64,000 nucleotides of DNA from Perkinsus olseni (GCA_013115135.1 JABANP010000264.1:1-64000); one strand, 5' to 3'. Shown: positions 22,068 through 33,589, numbered from the stretch's first letter. Notes: generated from the sequence alone by a model not told the origin. Made by a program: numbers and translations.

Positions 22068-22092
22068 TTATGGCAGGTTTGCCCAGTCCACC

Positions 22093-23327
22093 ATGCTTAT
22101 CGTCCACCCTACCCGCGCGACTCATCTCGCACGAAGATTTCGGCCTTTCTGTACACACGCACCCGGCTCTGATGACTCATCCCGTTATAAGACAGCGCTC
22201 ATACCGGAGGGTACAATCGAGCCCCTCCGCCGTGGACTCGCTTCCGCCCTCAGCGAGAGCCGAGTGCGAACGAAGTTACCAAAATACCTCGGATTTATCG
22301 ACACTGCCGAGAAGGCGAAGTCAGCTCTCCCTTCCATACTCGCCAACGACGTCGTTGGAGTGGACTGCGAAGGCGTTGGCCTATCGCGGTGGGGTCGTCT
22401 ATGCGTTATGCAGATCTCGGCGGGTGATACGGTATTTGTATGCGACGCATTGCGAGCTGGCGTGATTGAAAATCTAAGACCCGTTCTGGAAGCTAGCCAT
22501 ATACGGAAGGTCTTTCACGATTGCCGAGAGGATTCGGCTGCTTTGTGGGAGCAATTCTCGATCAAGCTGGAAGGTGTATACGACACTCAGGCAGCACATC
22601 TGGTAAGCACACTCATTGCCGGTGTAGTTCGAGTCACCGAAATCTTCCAACCTGGCGCCTTCCACGAACTTCGAGTGATCATTACGATTCGATTTCCATT
22701 TGTAACTGATGGACTCTCTCGCATTCTCTTCCACGATGTGAAGCTAATCATTAGGCTCGCATTATTCTATTTGTATGGGGTTTAGAGCATTGGTATTGCC
22801 TCTCAGCTGCTCCTAAAACGGCAATCCCAAGCACAGTATCACATATCTTTGGACGACCTCTGCGTCAAGATCTTCGAGGTGCGGCTAGGCACAATAAAGG
22901 GAGAGGAATCAGCAGAGGGAGTCGTGGCGAAGATGGCGCAAGATCCTAATGTTTGGTTCTATCGTCCGCTGCAACCGGATATGGTATCCTATGCAGCCCG
23001 CGATGTGATGTGCTTACCACTGTTAAAGGAGCTCATGTCGCGCCCTGGCTCAATTCCACGTGAAGAAAGTAAGGTAAAAGGGGTGAAGGAAAGCTCAGAA
23101 GATTATGTCTGCCAAGTTGCTTCTGGAACCGGATAGCGAAGGCGTCTTCAGGCACTTCGTCATCAGTCGGGGTCGCACTCTTGGGCGAGTCAGAAGTTAT
23201 GGCACGAAGTGAGGAGCACGTGGCCTACTGCCACTTGAATGAGCATATACGCCGACCGAGGGAACTGGAGAAGCGAGGACGACGCTTGGATGCGCTCCTC
23301 ACTGCTGTCAACTCTAGCGGGATGTAG
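22093..23327 (+). CDS. 3'-5' exonuclease, RNase D/DEDD type, probably mitochondrial
   Basis: Exons 22093-22602, 22786-23068 and 23152-23327 (969 nt, 322 residues), introns GTAAGC...TTTAG (183 nt) and GTAAGG...CTTCAG (83 nt), all phases consistent. DEDD motifs are in order: Exo I VVGVDCEG, Exo II VFHDCREDSAALW, Exo III YAARDV. The N-terminus is Arg-rich and free of acidic residues (MLIVHPTRATHLARRF), as in a mitochondrial presequence. An in-frame ATG at 22030 would add 21 residues, but that stretch is encoded by the palindrome, so 22093 is preferred. The C-terminus is charged (IRRPRELEKRGRRL). Likely trims RNA; the substrate cannot be told. Confidence 0.85.
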
Positions 23328-23406
23328 TACCCGAATTAGGGACTTCACAATGGATCTCGTCTGCTTGATACTGTGGCGCACCGCGTAAGGCCAACTCTTG
23401 CTTGAG

Positions 23407-24008
23407 ATGAGCGTAGTGGTATGCATGATAAAAAACGCTCCTGGGTATCTAGGCCCTCCACTGGCATTGTATTTCTCTTTCAAAGAAAGAAGGAATTTTC
23501 TGACAAATCCTTCAGGTACTTCAAGCTGAACTGCGGCCGGCAAGGAGTTGTTTGCCGACCACAGAGTATGGCGAAAATGCATGACTTACAAGTACGCCTA
23601 GCCGTTCGGAGCGGCCTGGCAGGCCGGGCCTGCTTAATTGCTCCTTTGCTCTGACTTAACGGTCTCAGGTTGGAGATGTCGTCCAGTGTTACGTGTCGGG
23701 TTGGAACCCATCTGGAAGTGTGATATTTCTTGAGCGCTATGAGCGTGGTACAAGAGAAGCTGCCATGATTGACACGGTTCACGAAATTCGGCATCCTGAC
23801 ATGACTTCTCCTGAGGGGATGTATGGCCGCAGCACGACAGCTCTTCTACAAAAGCTGGATGACAAACGACCACTCACGCGCGGTTTTTGAGATTGATGAG
23901 TGCGCATGTGTCTGTGCGATTGAACGCCGTTTCCGACGTTTGGCAGTTTGTGCTCGGAGTAGTGGGGAGGCTCCTGGGACGACGCTGCTCACCGACTTCC
24001 GGCATTGA
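23407..24008 (+). CDS. uncharacterised multi-exon gene
   Basis: Three coding-like stretches follow one another: 23407-about 23515 (MSVVVCMIKNAPGYLGPPLA), 23675-about 23880 (VGDVVQCYVSGWNPSGSVI, with a preceding TCTCAG acceptor), and about 23880-24008 (FEIDECACVCAIERRFRRLA). The second looks like an S1/OB-fold strand pattern. Junction phases were not resolved, so this may be one or two genes. Confidence 0.4.
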
Positions 24009-24362
24009 GTGATACGCCAGGCTGTGGCTTCTTCTTCGTTAAAGAGTGCGATATAATAACTCCGAGGCGACTCAGGTCTGCGCTGTGGACTGTGCCCTCA
24101 CGCTGACTTGTTCCGTAGACAGTAATATCGCGTGGTGATACACTTCTAGTAATTTTCGAATGCATCTTGGGACGTTGATGCTCTGCAACGTTCATTAATT
24201 GTTGTTCGTCGTCCCTAGCTATTCGTAGCCACTATTCTTCGACCATGGCCCCAAACCATCAAGGCAGTGACCCAGTGTTGTTCTAAGTCAAGATGAAGCA
24301 ATGAGAGTGCCTGTCTACTACGAGTTGGCGATAGCCAAAAAACTAGGATAAGTGCAGCGTAC

Positions 24363-24434
24363 GCGCCGCTGGTCCAAAGGTTACGACATCTGTCTGCCAA
24401 ACGGAGGATCCGGGTTCAATTCCCGGGCGGCGCA
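24363..24434 (+). tRNA. tRNA-Gly (anticodon GCC)
   Basis: 72 nt; acceptor GCGCCGC/GCGGCGC fully paired, anticodon arm TCTGT-CTGCCAA-ACGGA with anticodon GCC, T arm CCGGG-TTCAATT-CCCGG, discriminator A. Confidence 0.94.
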
Positions 24435-25168
24435 GCTTATTCTTCTTTGCCCGAATCGTTGTCGGATTCAGATGAGGCCACGGTGGAGCCAGACACTCAA
24501 GAGAGGTCTGGCTGCCTCGGAACCATCAAGGGACCGTGTTTTGTGTACTGCAGTACGCTTCTAGTTACACTAGCAGACAGTCAATTGCGAGCGCATTCGG
24601 TGTAGTTGCACTTTCAGGCGGTTATGATGGACGATGCTCCCGACAAACACGTCGATATACAAGATTCTTCTCATTGGCTCCGCAGCACAGGCGAAGAGCA
24701 ACAGCAGGCCGGAGACCGCTGGCTGCGCCGATTAAACTAGAATGCGGGAGGTTAGAATAACAAGGGAGTCGGGATTGCCTCTGACGCAGCGATATGGCGG
24801 GCGTAGAGGAATTCTAACATTGGAACATACCGACATTGGAGGCTCTGGTTGCGGAGGCGAATATCGAAAGTACGAGAGTACCGAAGAAGCAACATCGCTC
24901 TGAAGCGCGCGCTTCGAAAACCTGTGACTCGCAGGCTGCGAGTGTCTCAGCTATCTCGCTGGGTCCTCCGTCTACAAGTAAGTGTACGGAGCACATGTTG
25001 CTCTGCGGATTCACCACATATTTCCCCTAACCTTGTTCCGTATGAATATAATCGTTACTGTCATTTTGGGATTCCAATGTAGCCGAAACGACTGAACATA
25101 ACAAGAGCCATTGAAAGTGTGAAAAACTTGTTAAATGTATTAATAGTAATAGCTTGCAAGTGAATGCT
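24435..25168. other. spacer with a possible exon
   Basis: A coding-like stretch at about 24830-24975 on the plus strand (LEALVAEANIESTRVPKKQ...) ends at a GTAAGT donor, but no partner exon was found. The rest is without recognised features. Confidence 0.3.
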
Positions 25169-26891
25169 TCATCGGCTTGTCAAGCCGTATTTTGTCGGCT
25201 GGAGGAAATAGTCGACAACCGTCTTAACGAGGTCATCGAGCTTCTTCTGAGCTTCTCCCATACCAGACTTGTCGCTGATCTCGCAGTAGTACTTGACCTT
25301 CGGCTCGGTACCGGAGGCTCGAATGGTCACAACACCGCCGTTCTCGAAGTACATGGTCAACATTTGCTCATCGGGCGTAACCGGCAGAGTTGACTTCTTA
25401 TCATCCATTCTGGAATCATAACCGAGAGTCACGTCGCGGACATCGGCCACCTCCAAGGAACCCAACTTTTTCTTGTAGTCGCCGTTGTTGCGGTACTCAT
25501 CGAACATACGCTTGAGAACTTCAGGGTCGTTGTAGATATAGAAACTATTGTATTGAGCGAAGTAGCCAACTTCGTCGCGTATTTGCTCCAACCTCTCATA
25601 CAGGGTGATGCCTTTTTCGCGACGGTAGTAGTTTGCCATCTCGCACCACACACTGCAAGCACTGATACCATCCTTATCGGGGACGGTCATGGTCAGGCCG
25701 CTACCCAGGGACTCTTCATAGGCGTTGCAGTAAGACAACTCCGGATTCTCAGCGGTCATCTTCATTGCTAAGTTTGCCAACCATTTGAAACCGGTAAGAG
25801 TATCCACGTAATGAGCACCATAATGGTCGGCAAGAGCCTTCAGCATTTTAGACGACACTGTCGAGTTCATAACGAGACAGTTCTTCGGATCGACACCACG
25901 ACGCTTGGCCATGAGAATCTGCCAATCAGAGAAGAGCACACCAAGTTCATCGCCGCCGAAACGGTGCCATGATCCATCCTTCTGCTTCTCACAGGAGGTG
26001 AACCGATCCGCGTCAGGGTCATTAGCAAGGACATAGTCAGTATGCTCTAGCTTCGCTTGGGCAATGGCCATGTCCAAAGCCCCTTTCTCTTCCGGGTTGG
26101 GGAAGGCAACCGTCGGGAACTCCGGGTCAGGCTGGGCCTGCGCAGAGACGACCGAGAAGCTTTTTTCGGGGAACTTGAACTTTCTCAGTAGACCAATGGC
26201 CTGAGGTAGACCGACTCCGTGCATCGGGGTGTAGACGAAGCGGAGATCACACTGCTTATTGAGTTCAGGGAACCTGCACAGCTCTTTAGAGATCTGCTCA
26301 ATGTAGGCGTAGATGGCTTCCTCATAAGGGTCGATAGTCTTGGTTGGATCCTTCAAGTAACACTCGGAATCAAGCAAATCCAAAGCCTCCTTCCACGGCT
26401 GCAGGTTGTCCTGGATTCTGCTCTCAACTTCAGAGTCGACCGGCGGAATGATTTGAGCTCCGTTGTCACCATAGACTTTATAACCATTGTACTGCTTCGG
26501 GTTGTGCGATGCCGTCATTTGAGCTCCACATAAGGCGTGCAAATGCTTCACCAAATACGCGTTCAAAGGGGTCACACTGGTGCTCTTGTCGATGAGATAA
26601 ACCTTCATTCCTCTTGTCAGGAACACAGCAGCTGCAACGTGTGCGAAGCGCCGAGAGTTGTAGCGACCATCAAAGCCGAGGACAACACCGCGCTCAGCCA
26701 TGCCCTCCTTGCCGTACTTATCCTGAAGGTAGACGCACAAGCCTTGTGAAGCCTGTAGAACCGTGAGGCAATTCATCCTATCATAACCGGCACCCATCAC
26801 ACCGCGGAGACCGGCAGTCCCAAACTCGATACGATTTTTTGGATCGAGGTGAGCCTTTATCTCCTCGTCGGTGAAGTTGGCGGCCTCCTTC
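25169..26891 (-). CDS. PGM2: phosphoglucomutase/phosphopentomutase, PGM2 type (first exon unresolved)
   Basis: One long exon ends at the stop at 25169 and begins after a CAG acceptor at 26892. It encodes FGTAGLRGVMGAGYDRMN, the phosphoserine loop QMTASHNPKQYNGYKVY, the Mg-binding loop ANDPDADRF, and the sugar- and phosphate-binding motifs EESLGSG and TIRASGTEPK. This is the alpha-D-phosphohexomutase superfamily, close to PGM2, which interconverts glucose-1-P/glucose-6-P and ribose-1-P/ribose-5-P in the cytosol. About 570 residues are seen; only the first 20-40 (before KEAANFTDEEI) lie on an upstream exon that I could not place with confidence. The gene is enclosed by the two inverted tRNA-Gly genes. 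Confidence 0.93.
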
Positions 26892-27307
26892 CTGGTGTTT
26901 CGAAAATGATACGAAAATACGAGTTGACGCTAGTAATATCAGTCCCCTCTAGATCTTTAACACACAACCTGTGAGATCTTAAAAGCGTCCGTCCTAAGCG
27001 CGACACAGATTTCTGCCTGTAACGCGAAAACGAAAATACCGGTCTGACAGGAAGACTCCTCTACAGATGCCAAGGGGCGTTGACTCTAGCGCGCACGGGG
27101 ATGACCAGGAAGTTAGTTTTTGTCCCAGCACGCGAGTCGGCACAGGCTCCCACTCGGACATCTTTGTGTAGAATCTGTCCCAGAGACAGCAAATGCCACA
27201 ACTCGTGACGCCGGCCTCGCGACACCAATGACGGACCGTTTCAGAGAGTTTGAGGGTCTCCCAAGTCGATCTTAAGGGGATCGAACAAACATCACCTCGA
27301 ATATGGC

Positions 27308-27379
27308 TGCGCCGCCCGGGAATTGAACCCGGATTCTCCGTTTGGCAGACAGATGTCGTAACCTTTAGACCAGCGGCGC
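27308..27379 (-). tRNA. tRNA-Gly (anticodon GCC), second copy
   Basis: Identical to the tRNA-Gly at 24363 except for two bases (D loop and variable region). Same acceptor, anticodon GCC and T arm, opposite orientation. Confidence 0.94.
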
Positions 27380-27701
27380 GGATGCAACTTGCTTTCATGC
27401 ACCACAGTCACCGGGTAGTCCCTGGCGCAAGATTCACTAGACGGTTCGAGATCCAATCTTTTTCAGTCTTGGGAACTCAACAACTCTTTAAAATCGGCTT
27501 GACTATCGTTCAGTCCACTCTTCGCTATGAGCAGCTGAAGGGAATCTGATCGAATCACCCAGCAGTGGACGGGTTTTTTTCAAGACCAGCACAGTAAACA
27601 GATGCAAGCCAGCGACTAGTTGCCTGAGCGTCGAGGACTTTGAAATTCCTCGTGCCAATGTTCGATTTCTGCCAATAACATATCATGCAAACTATGCAAG
27701 T

Positions 27702-28047
27702 ATGAGGGACATAAGCAGTTGGCTGTCCGAAAAGCGGAGGATTCCCCCGGAAATAGCGACACACTATGACGGTGTGTCTAGGCTCAAGGATCTAACTGAA
27801 GAGCTCGTGTACGCAGCGAGCCGCCTTCGGCGGTGCACCTTCATGAGTGTCTACAAGGTTCGCTCTGAAAAGTACTTCGAAGCCCTCAAGGTTTCGCGAA
27901 CATGACCTTGCCCATACGGAGGGAATCATACGAGAAGGCACCAGAATCGCGGAGGAATCTGCTCTTGGAGAGTGTAGAACCGACTTTCGACGGATCCTCA
28001 CCGTGATCGCTCAGTGTACGCGTTCTCTGCGCGACTCTATGCAGTAA
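27702..28047 (+). CDS. small helical protein, two exons
   Basis: Exons 27702-27832 and 27891-28047 flank a 58-nt intron (GTGCAC...CTCAAG); 288 nt give 95 residues. Sequence is charged and helical: LKDLTEELVYAASRLRR before the junction, then HDLAHTEGIIREGTRI and FRRILTVIAQCTRSLRDSMQ. The heptad-like pattern suggests a coiled-coil or helical-bundle subunit of a complex. Family not recognised. An upstream exon cannot be excluded. Confidence 0.6.
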
Positions 28048-28676
28048 AAAAATCGAGTCGGTGAAGAGTTCGGCCCTCCTGCCATTGATTTTCGCCAGCA
28101 CACTCCGCGATCCACCAGGTCGCCCCCTGTCAACGGGGCCCGTTGAACGGGCTGTCGTCAGGAGCTAAAGTTATAACCGATCGCACCGAAGGAGTGAACC
28201 AACCATTTCTCCGAACAGGGCTTTGGATCTGCACACCGAAGCCTACGACGGGTTAAGAGTCTCTACTGCAGACGATCTTTCGCGCCACGGCTCAAGTGAA
28301 GTTCAGTTTCTATAGAACCGATTAACATGGTGATCGTGTGGATCTCTGTCGATGCCGTCGGTCACAGTGTCCCTCGGTGGCGACCGAGGCACGCTCTTGC
28401 GGGATGCGTACCCCAAACGATCCGTCGGTCAACACACGCCGTGTGTCACACGGCATCTTCGTGCGGCCTGAGCTTTGTCATGACTGTGTAGCACCGTGAT
28501 TAGGAACGCGTTGGCGGAGAAAGTTGAGCTCGCTCGAATGACCTCTCGACGGAGACTCGCCTTTGTGAGCCCTTCCCACTCAGAACATGGAACACGACCC
28601 TTCTTCACTCAGAGCCGAATGCTATATTTCGAGACTAATGTGAAAAATATTAGTCGGAATAAAAACTGAGAGGAGA
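28048..28676. other. intergenic
   Basis: No gene recognised. It contains GC-rich short inverted repeats (for example 'caacggggcccgttg' near 28132 and 'cgccgtgtgtcacacggc' near 28437). Confidence 0.4.
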
Positions 28677-30719
28677 TTAGCACGCACAAGGGGGCGGCTG
28701 ACTAGGCTGTTTGAAGGGACACCCAGGCGGCTCAACTTCTAACATCGCTGCGACCGCTTCGCTGGCGGAGAGCTCTTCAACATTCTTCTTGAGCTTGGCA
28801 GCAGCACTCTTCAGGACCTCCTGCTTGGCGACTTGGAGCTCTCCAACCTTCGAGTTATAGCAGTCGGGATCGAAGGCAACGTGATCGGCGTCCATGGCGG
28901 AACGGTACAGGTGATGATCTAACGGGCAATGTACCGTCGAATCACCATCACGGCAACCGATGGGAGACCACATCGGAGCTAGTTCGAAATAATCTACCCA
29001 AGAACAGTACTCGCACATGTAGGTATCCTTGGAATGCGGCTGACCAGGCTCGAAATTGCCGTTCTGAACATCCACCATGGCTTTACAATTATCATCAGTG
29101 GACTCGCAGTAGCGTTCCCAGATATCGGAAGTAGGAGAGAGACCATCGGCGTAAGGCCTCGGAATTGAAAAACCGCTCCTCATCAACTTGACGCCTCGTT
29201 GAATCGTGTCTATGATACCTTCACGCTGAAGTCGACCATAGATGTTCCATAGCCGTCGAGGGTAATACACCGAGCCCAAATGCGGAGAACCAGTAGCGAA
29301 GTGGACGTCTCTATAGGAGACTTGGTATCTTTGGGGATCACCAAGAAGCTCCATCGACCCAAGATGCACTACAACCCCACCTGGCTTGATCAAGTGACAT
29401 CGTGTCAAGCCCGTGCCCGTCGAGCTAATATACAAATCAGAACGCCCGATGATGTCCAACTGTTCGGCAAAAGAATGATCTTCCCACTTAAGAAAAGTTA
29501 TATCGCAGTTAAAAAGGGCTGCAGAGTTAGCCGCTATTTCTTTCAACATCGACTTCATCTCCTCATCGAACCTCTTGTTGTCAGTTATAACCCCTCGGCA
29601 TTTCTCGTCAGGATCAGCATCAGCTACATAAAGATCGGGCTTCGGCCACGGAGCTAGATCGAAGCCGGCGAGTAGCCTCTGCCCAAACCAAAATAAGGCA
29701 TTCTCGTATGAATAAGAGCCGGGCATAGCCATGCTTCGCTGAGGGTTGCGATGGCCCATGAACCGACTGCCGACTAGCAGCCTGGAGAAGACAGTTAGCG
29801 GAGACTTGAGGTCAGTCGTGAGAAAGACGGCGCCTCGCCCGAAGCTTTCAAGGACTGTCCAGTAAGGGACCGACCAAAAGATTCCTCTAGCTCGCTTTGA
29901 ACCATCATCACCCAAGGGAACCATGTTCAGCGCATCGAAGGTATGACCAAACCGCACCGCTGTCACCCAAGCTGGATAAAAACTGTCATAGAGGAAGTGC
30001 CCTGGGTTTAACGCGCCGAAAAACTGCCAGTGAAGGCTGGTGCCGGATACGAGTTGCGGCTCCGGACTGCCCGTGAGCCAGGAAAAGAAGGTTCTTTGCT
30101 TCCTTCGTTTCCACTCGACGAAAACCGACTCGTCCTTGAAGAACAAGATTTGGGGATGGAATGGTACGGCCTCCTTCCGGTCCTTCGCGTCACTCGAGAC
30201 GCCGTTGAGAATCTCCCGTACACTGGTCTCGGTAACGGGCGTGCCTGTGTCGGTCTGATTATTGAAGACATCTGCACCGTTGAAGTCGAAGGCACCTCCC
30301 GCATACGCTGCCTTCTTAACATTGCCGAGGTCACTTCCAGGCAAAACTATAACGAAATTGTTAATCGTACTATCATAGTAGAGCCGATCGAATGCACAGG
30401 ACCGATTTCTTCGCCATCCAACACACTGAATGGACGTCCAAGGAGATTCGGGGTTTCCTACTCCGGGAGCAACATAATCGACCCATTGAGGCCTCCCGCT
30501 AGTTTTGTTCGTCAAAGAACGAGCGGGCCTCCCAGCTCGATGGAGCATGTAGAGGCCATTAGAGACTTTCGCCATAGGAGGAGGAATCCGCGGCTCGAAG
30601 TGTGCCATAAAGCTCCCACTCGTGAGATAGATTTGGATTACCGCAAGAAGAACGACTACGACCACGACGAAGGTGATACGGCGTGGGGAAAGCAGGAGCA
30701 GCTGCCACCGCCGTAGCAT
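28677..30719 (-). CDS. GT61-like glycosyltransferase (DUF563), type II membrane protein
   Basis: Single exon of 680 codons. A short basic cytoplasmic N-terminus is followed by one membrane anchor (ITFVVVVVVLLAVIQIYL) and a large lumenal domain with N-glycosylation sites. The segment SDLYISSTGTGLTRCHLIKP followed by GGVVVHLGS matches the G-x-G-L-x-N/x-x-F-x-P-P-G-x-x-V-x-E signature of the GT61/EOGT/POMGNT2-type family, including the LHWQFFGALNPGHFLYD segment upstream. Such enzymes act in the Golgi or ER on protein or glycan acceptors; the sugar cannot be told. The tail is Cys- and Pro-rich (CPFKQPSQPPPCAC). The absence of introns is unlike the neighbouring genes. Confidence 0.82.
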   Translation of the reverse strand: MLRRWQLLLLSPRRITFVVVVVVLLAVIQIYLTSGSFMAHFEPRIPPPMAKVSNGLYMLHRAGRPARSLTNKTSGRPQWVDYVAPGVGNPESPWTSIQCVGWRRNRSCAFDRLYYDSTINNFVIVLPGSDLGNVKKAAYAGGAFDFNGADVFNNQTDTGTPVTETSVREILNGVSSDAKDRKEAVPFHPQILFFKDESVFVEWKRRKQRTFFSWLTGSPEPQLVSGTSLHWQFFGALNPGHFLYDSFYPAWVTAVRFGHTFDALNMVPLGDDGSKRARGIFWSVPYWTVLESFGRGAVFLTTDLKSPLTVFSRLLVGSRFMGHRNPQRSMAMPGSYSYENALFWFGQRLLAGFDLAPWPKPDLYVADADPDEKCRGVITDNKRFDEEMKSMLKEIAANSAALFNCDITFLKWEDHSFAEQLDIIGRSDLYISSTGTGLTRCHLIKPGGVVVHLGSMELLGDPQRYQVSYRDVHFATGSPHLGSVYYPRRLWNIYGRLQREGIIDTIQRGVKLMRSGFSIPRPYADGLSPTSDIWERYCESTDDNCKAMVDVQNGNFEPGQPHSKDTYMCEYCSWVDYFELAPMWSPIGCRDGDSTVHCPLDHHLYRSAMDADHVAFDPDCYNSKVGELQVAKQEVLKSAAAKLKKNVEELSASEAVAAMLEVEPPGCPFKQPSQPPPCAC

Positions 30720-31337
30720 GCGGAATAAGGGCGAGTTGAACGAAGCAACTGAAGGGGTGGCACTGAAGACAGGATATTAGGCAGTTAAGAAACACAAGTT
30801 TTTCCCCAGTGGCAATTGCCTGTACACCGATGCGCTTAAATTATTCGAAAAGTATCCGACAAAAACTTTTCACGGGAGGACGCTCGCCCACTCAGGCAGA
30901 CTGGGTCCATCGTGTATCCGAGGCAGCAAGTAACAACAGGAAAACGAGGCTGGAACGGTGGTTCCCAATCCCGACCTCCCGACCCTCGGACTAAATCCAA
31001 CAATCTCTCAGAAAAGACAAGGACCCCTCACCCATGAAAAAACGACAATCCTGAACGAGAGGAGACGCAGGGACCATCGGGCCAGAGACAATTCGGCACT
31101 CGAACCGCAAACTCTTGCTATCTTGCTCCTCCTCAACGCCGGTACAGACCGACACAGGGCAGCTCGATCGCTACAGTCTCCAGCTCACATGCTACCTTCC
31201 TGATCGCCTGTGGCCGTCCTGTGGAGAAGCACAGAGAGGAAATACCACTCACGCAGTGTGGTCCGGTTGTCGAGCGCTCAACACGGAACCTGGTGAGGCT
31301 GGGAAACGTTTCGTAGCACGAAGTAACTGGCCCTTGG
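30720..31337. other. intergenic
   Basis: Short plus-strand frames (30809-30994, 30958-31203, 31115-31405) overlap each other and show no domain. No clear gene. Confidence 0.35.
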
Positions 31338-32071
31338 TCAGTCTTTCGGCCCCCAAGACCTCCTCATTTCGTCACAGTCGTGAGCCGCTATCTGTACACC
31401 GCTAGAGCTGAGCCACGCGATAAGAGTGGGGGTCTCGCACATCGAATGTTTGAGAGATCCTTTCAGCACCTACGAGAAAGAATATGATTCCACCGGGGAT
31501 TGAACCCGGGTCGGCTGACAGGCATTCTGCAGCTATCTCGCCCGAGCAGTAGTCCTCACCATATGCTGGAAGCCGTTCTTGTACCGATGTTCTTCTTTCT
31601 TCAAACTCAAGTTGCCAACATTATATTTGCTTCGCTTCAACATGTCAATGCTCTCACAATCCTCCCAATCGGGGACAACGAACACGAAAGTTTTGCACGC
31701 ATGCGCAAGGATCCTCTCCACTTTGCGAACCGCCTTCAACATCAAACCCGGCTCGTAGGGCGGACCAATTTCACAAGACTGCGGAAACTGATCCATAGGC
31801 AGCCGGAAGAATGACCCGACACTCCCGAAGAAGCGGTCGGTATCGTAGAAGAGCGAACAGAAGGACGGCATTGTTGCATTGAGTGGGGAGGCGAAGCACT
31901 CGTGTGTAACATCGTACCGAACCTGATGAATGAAGATCGTACCTCAATCGGCAACGGATACAGCCGACAATGGAAAATCGTGAAATCCTGGAAAGAGTAA
32001 TTGAAGGCCGATCGTCCCACCGCGGCGACGGAGGAAGTTCGAGCATCAATTCTGGTCCAACAATGCTCGAT
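31338..32071 (-). CDS. PCIF1/CAPAM-like cap-specific adenosine methyltransferase (3' exons)
   Basis: Exons about 32071-31969, 31922-31560 and 31469-31338; introns of 46 and 90 nt, phase 0 at both junctions. The middle exon carries the family core VTHECFASPLNATMPSFCSL, TDRFFGSVGSFF, IGPPYEPGLM, FVFVVPDW and YKNGFQH. PCIF1 (CAPAM) makes N6,2'-O-dimethyladenosine next to the mRNA cap, using an NPPF catalytic motif; here the position reads GPPY. The last exon (ETPTLIAWLSSSGVQIAAH) fits the end of the domain. Upstream exons probably extend to about 32690 (for example LEEYTGELNAPSIHVPLQ near 32300, FPKELEGFVIRQPMSYD near 32650), but their order was not resolved and no WW domain was seen. The 90-nt intron contains a tRNA T-arm-like sequence. 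Confidence 0.75.
31486..31573 (-). other. tRNA-like sequence inside an intron
   Basis: In the sense of the methyltransferase gene the intron 31559-31470 holds a perfect T arm, CCGGG-TTCAATC-CCCGG, followed by TGGAATCA. A 6-of-7 complementary acceptor half (GCTTCCA) lies at 31573, inside the exon. No proper D or anticodon arm forms, so this is not called a tRNA gene. Confidence 0.45.
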
Positions 32072-32865
32072 GTACGCTCGCCCAGTGCCAAGTGTAGTTA
32101 AGACCCACCTTCATGAGCTCCATTGCTGCGGCCGGTGTAGCGAGCTGCCAACCTCGTCCTTCGCCACTTTTTGAACCGAAAAGTGTATTATACCGGTGCA
32201 ACAACAACCAGATGCGGTGAGAAACATCAATACTCCCGCCCGTGTCGGCGCGACCTGAAGTGGCACGTGGATTGATGGTGCATTCAGCTCCCCAGTATAC
32301 TCTTCAAGCTCATAGGTTGAGAGTCTCGACCCAGCAGTTGCTAGCAACCAACGGCAGAGACATGCGAATGAGCGCATTCGGACTGAGGCACAGCTCTGAT
32401 ATTGCTGCGCTGTTTAACGGAGCTTCTTTGCCATCTATCGCATATCATCGTGCAAAATATCGAAAATATTTATGTAGTATTGAGTTGCTCTTGCCCGAAA
32501 TCTAGGAACAGCTCAGGAATGGGACGTCCACAAAACGCACCGCCGAGCGCTCTCTCACCTCGCTCAAATTCTTTCTGATATCTTTCTCTTAGTTTTTCAT
32601 CATACTCCGCCACAATATCATACGACATCGGCTGGCGGATGACGAAGCCTTCCAGTTCCTTGGGGAAACCCTCAGTAGGCAACACTAAAGCATATCTTGA
32701 GAGAAGGAAGAACGCTAATCATGGCGGATCACTAGGATGCACCTAGTGGTGCTGGACGGAATTCGGAAACCGGAAATGCCCCGCTGACTGTCTGACCATC
32801 GTCAGGCTGACAGCCTCAGACTGTGCACATACTAGTCTTTATCGATTGAACACTCATCATCTTGA

Positions 32866-33417
32866 CTACTGTTTACCAAAAATGCTCCACCAGGTGGAGT
32901 TCACCTCGATAATAAGCAGTTTAATGCCGCACGCTGCTCCAACAATCACGACGGACTGCGTATTTGGTATGCTAATTTCAGCGGGGAACGCTTTTACTTG
33001 GACCACCAGCTCACTTGATTCGTCCTTCTCTTGGGCAACTCCGCTCGACTGTAGCTTCAAAGTCGTTTGCCTCCAAGAAATCATGAATAACCCCCGGCCA
33101 CTTCACCAGTATGTCCGACCTCGCTCGGGCGAATTCTTTGCGGAGCAGAACTTCCAGCTCTCGAGAGAGAAAAGCCTCGTCCGAAACTGTCGGATCTGCA
33201 CACCGGTGGAGCAGTACTGGCAGTGATGGCCGGCAGCAATCTTACCATCCCGATTGATTCCAACTGGCTTCGCTCCGCTGCGTTGCAAGTATTTTTCTAT
33301 TGGGGATACCGTTGGTACTGATAACACAAAGAAGGTATCTCTTAAGTGGTTATTTCCTCCTCTATGTATAGGCGAATGAGAAAGAGACTTCGTGAAAGAT
33401 GATTGTATTGTCAGCAC
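32866..33417 (-). CDS. uncharacterised protein, three or more exons
   Basis: Clear exon chain: ...KYLQRSGAKPVGINRD, a 49-nt intron (GTAAGA...GTGCAG), then DEAFLSRELEVLLRKEFARA and WPGVIHDFLEANDFEATVE, a 43-nt intron (GTGAGC...AATTAG), and a last exon IPNTQSVVIVGAACGIKLL... ending at TAG 32866. Phases are consistent at both introns. The protein is mainly helical. Upstream exons probably exist. Family not recognised. Confidence 0.55.
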
Positions 33418-33589
33418 AATTTATCCCATAATAAACACTAAAATTCCCTTTATGCACTATTCGACTGTTGAACAGATGACAAAATCGTCACGAAGGCTTC
33501 GCGGAGCCAACTAGATGAAACTCAGTGGGTTCTTCCGTTGCTGGCCTCCCTCGTGTCGACGAGTGCATGCTCTTAACACGGTGACCCGA

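Noticed and set aside
23190..23582. 130-codon minus-strand frame
   Set aside because: It is antisense to the last exonuclease exon and to the following plus-strand exon, and has no domain.
26900..27200. PGM first exon containing a WDKN motif near 27117
   Set aside because: The motif fits the family, but no donor in phase follows it and no ATG precedes it, so the exon was not added.
30030..30716. 228-codon plus-strand frame
   Set aside because: It is the antisense shadow of the glycosyltransferase, which has a membrane anchor and family motifs on the minus strand.
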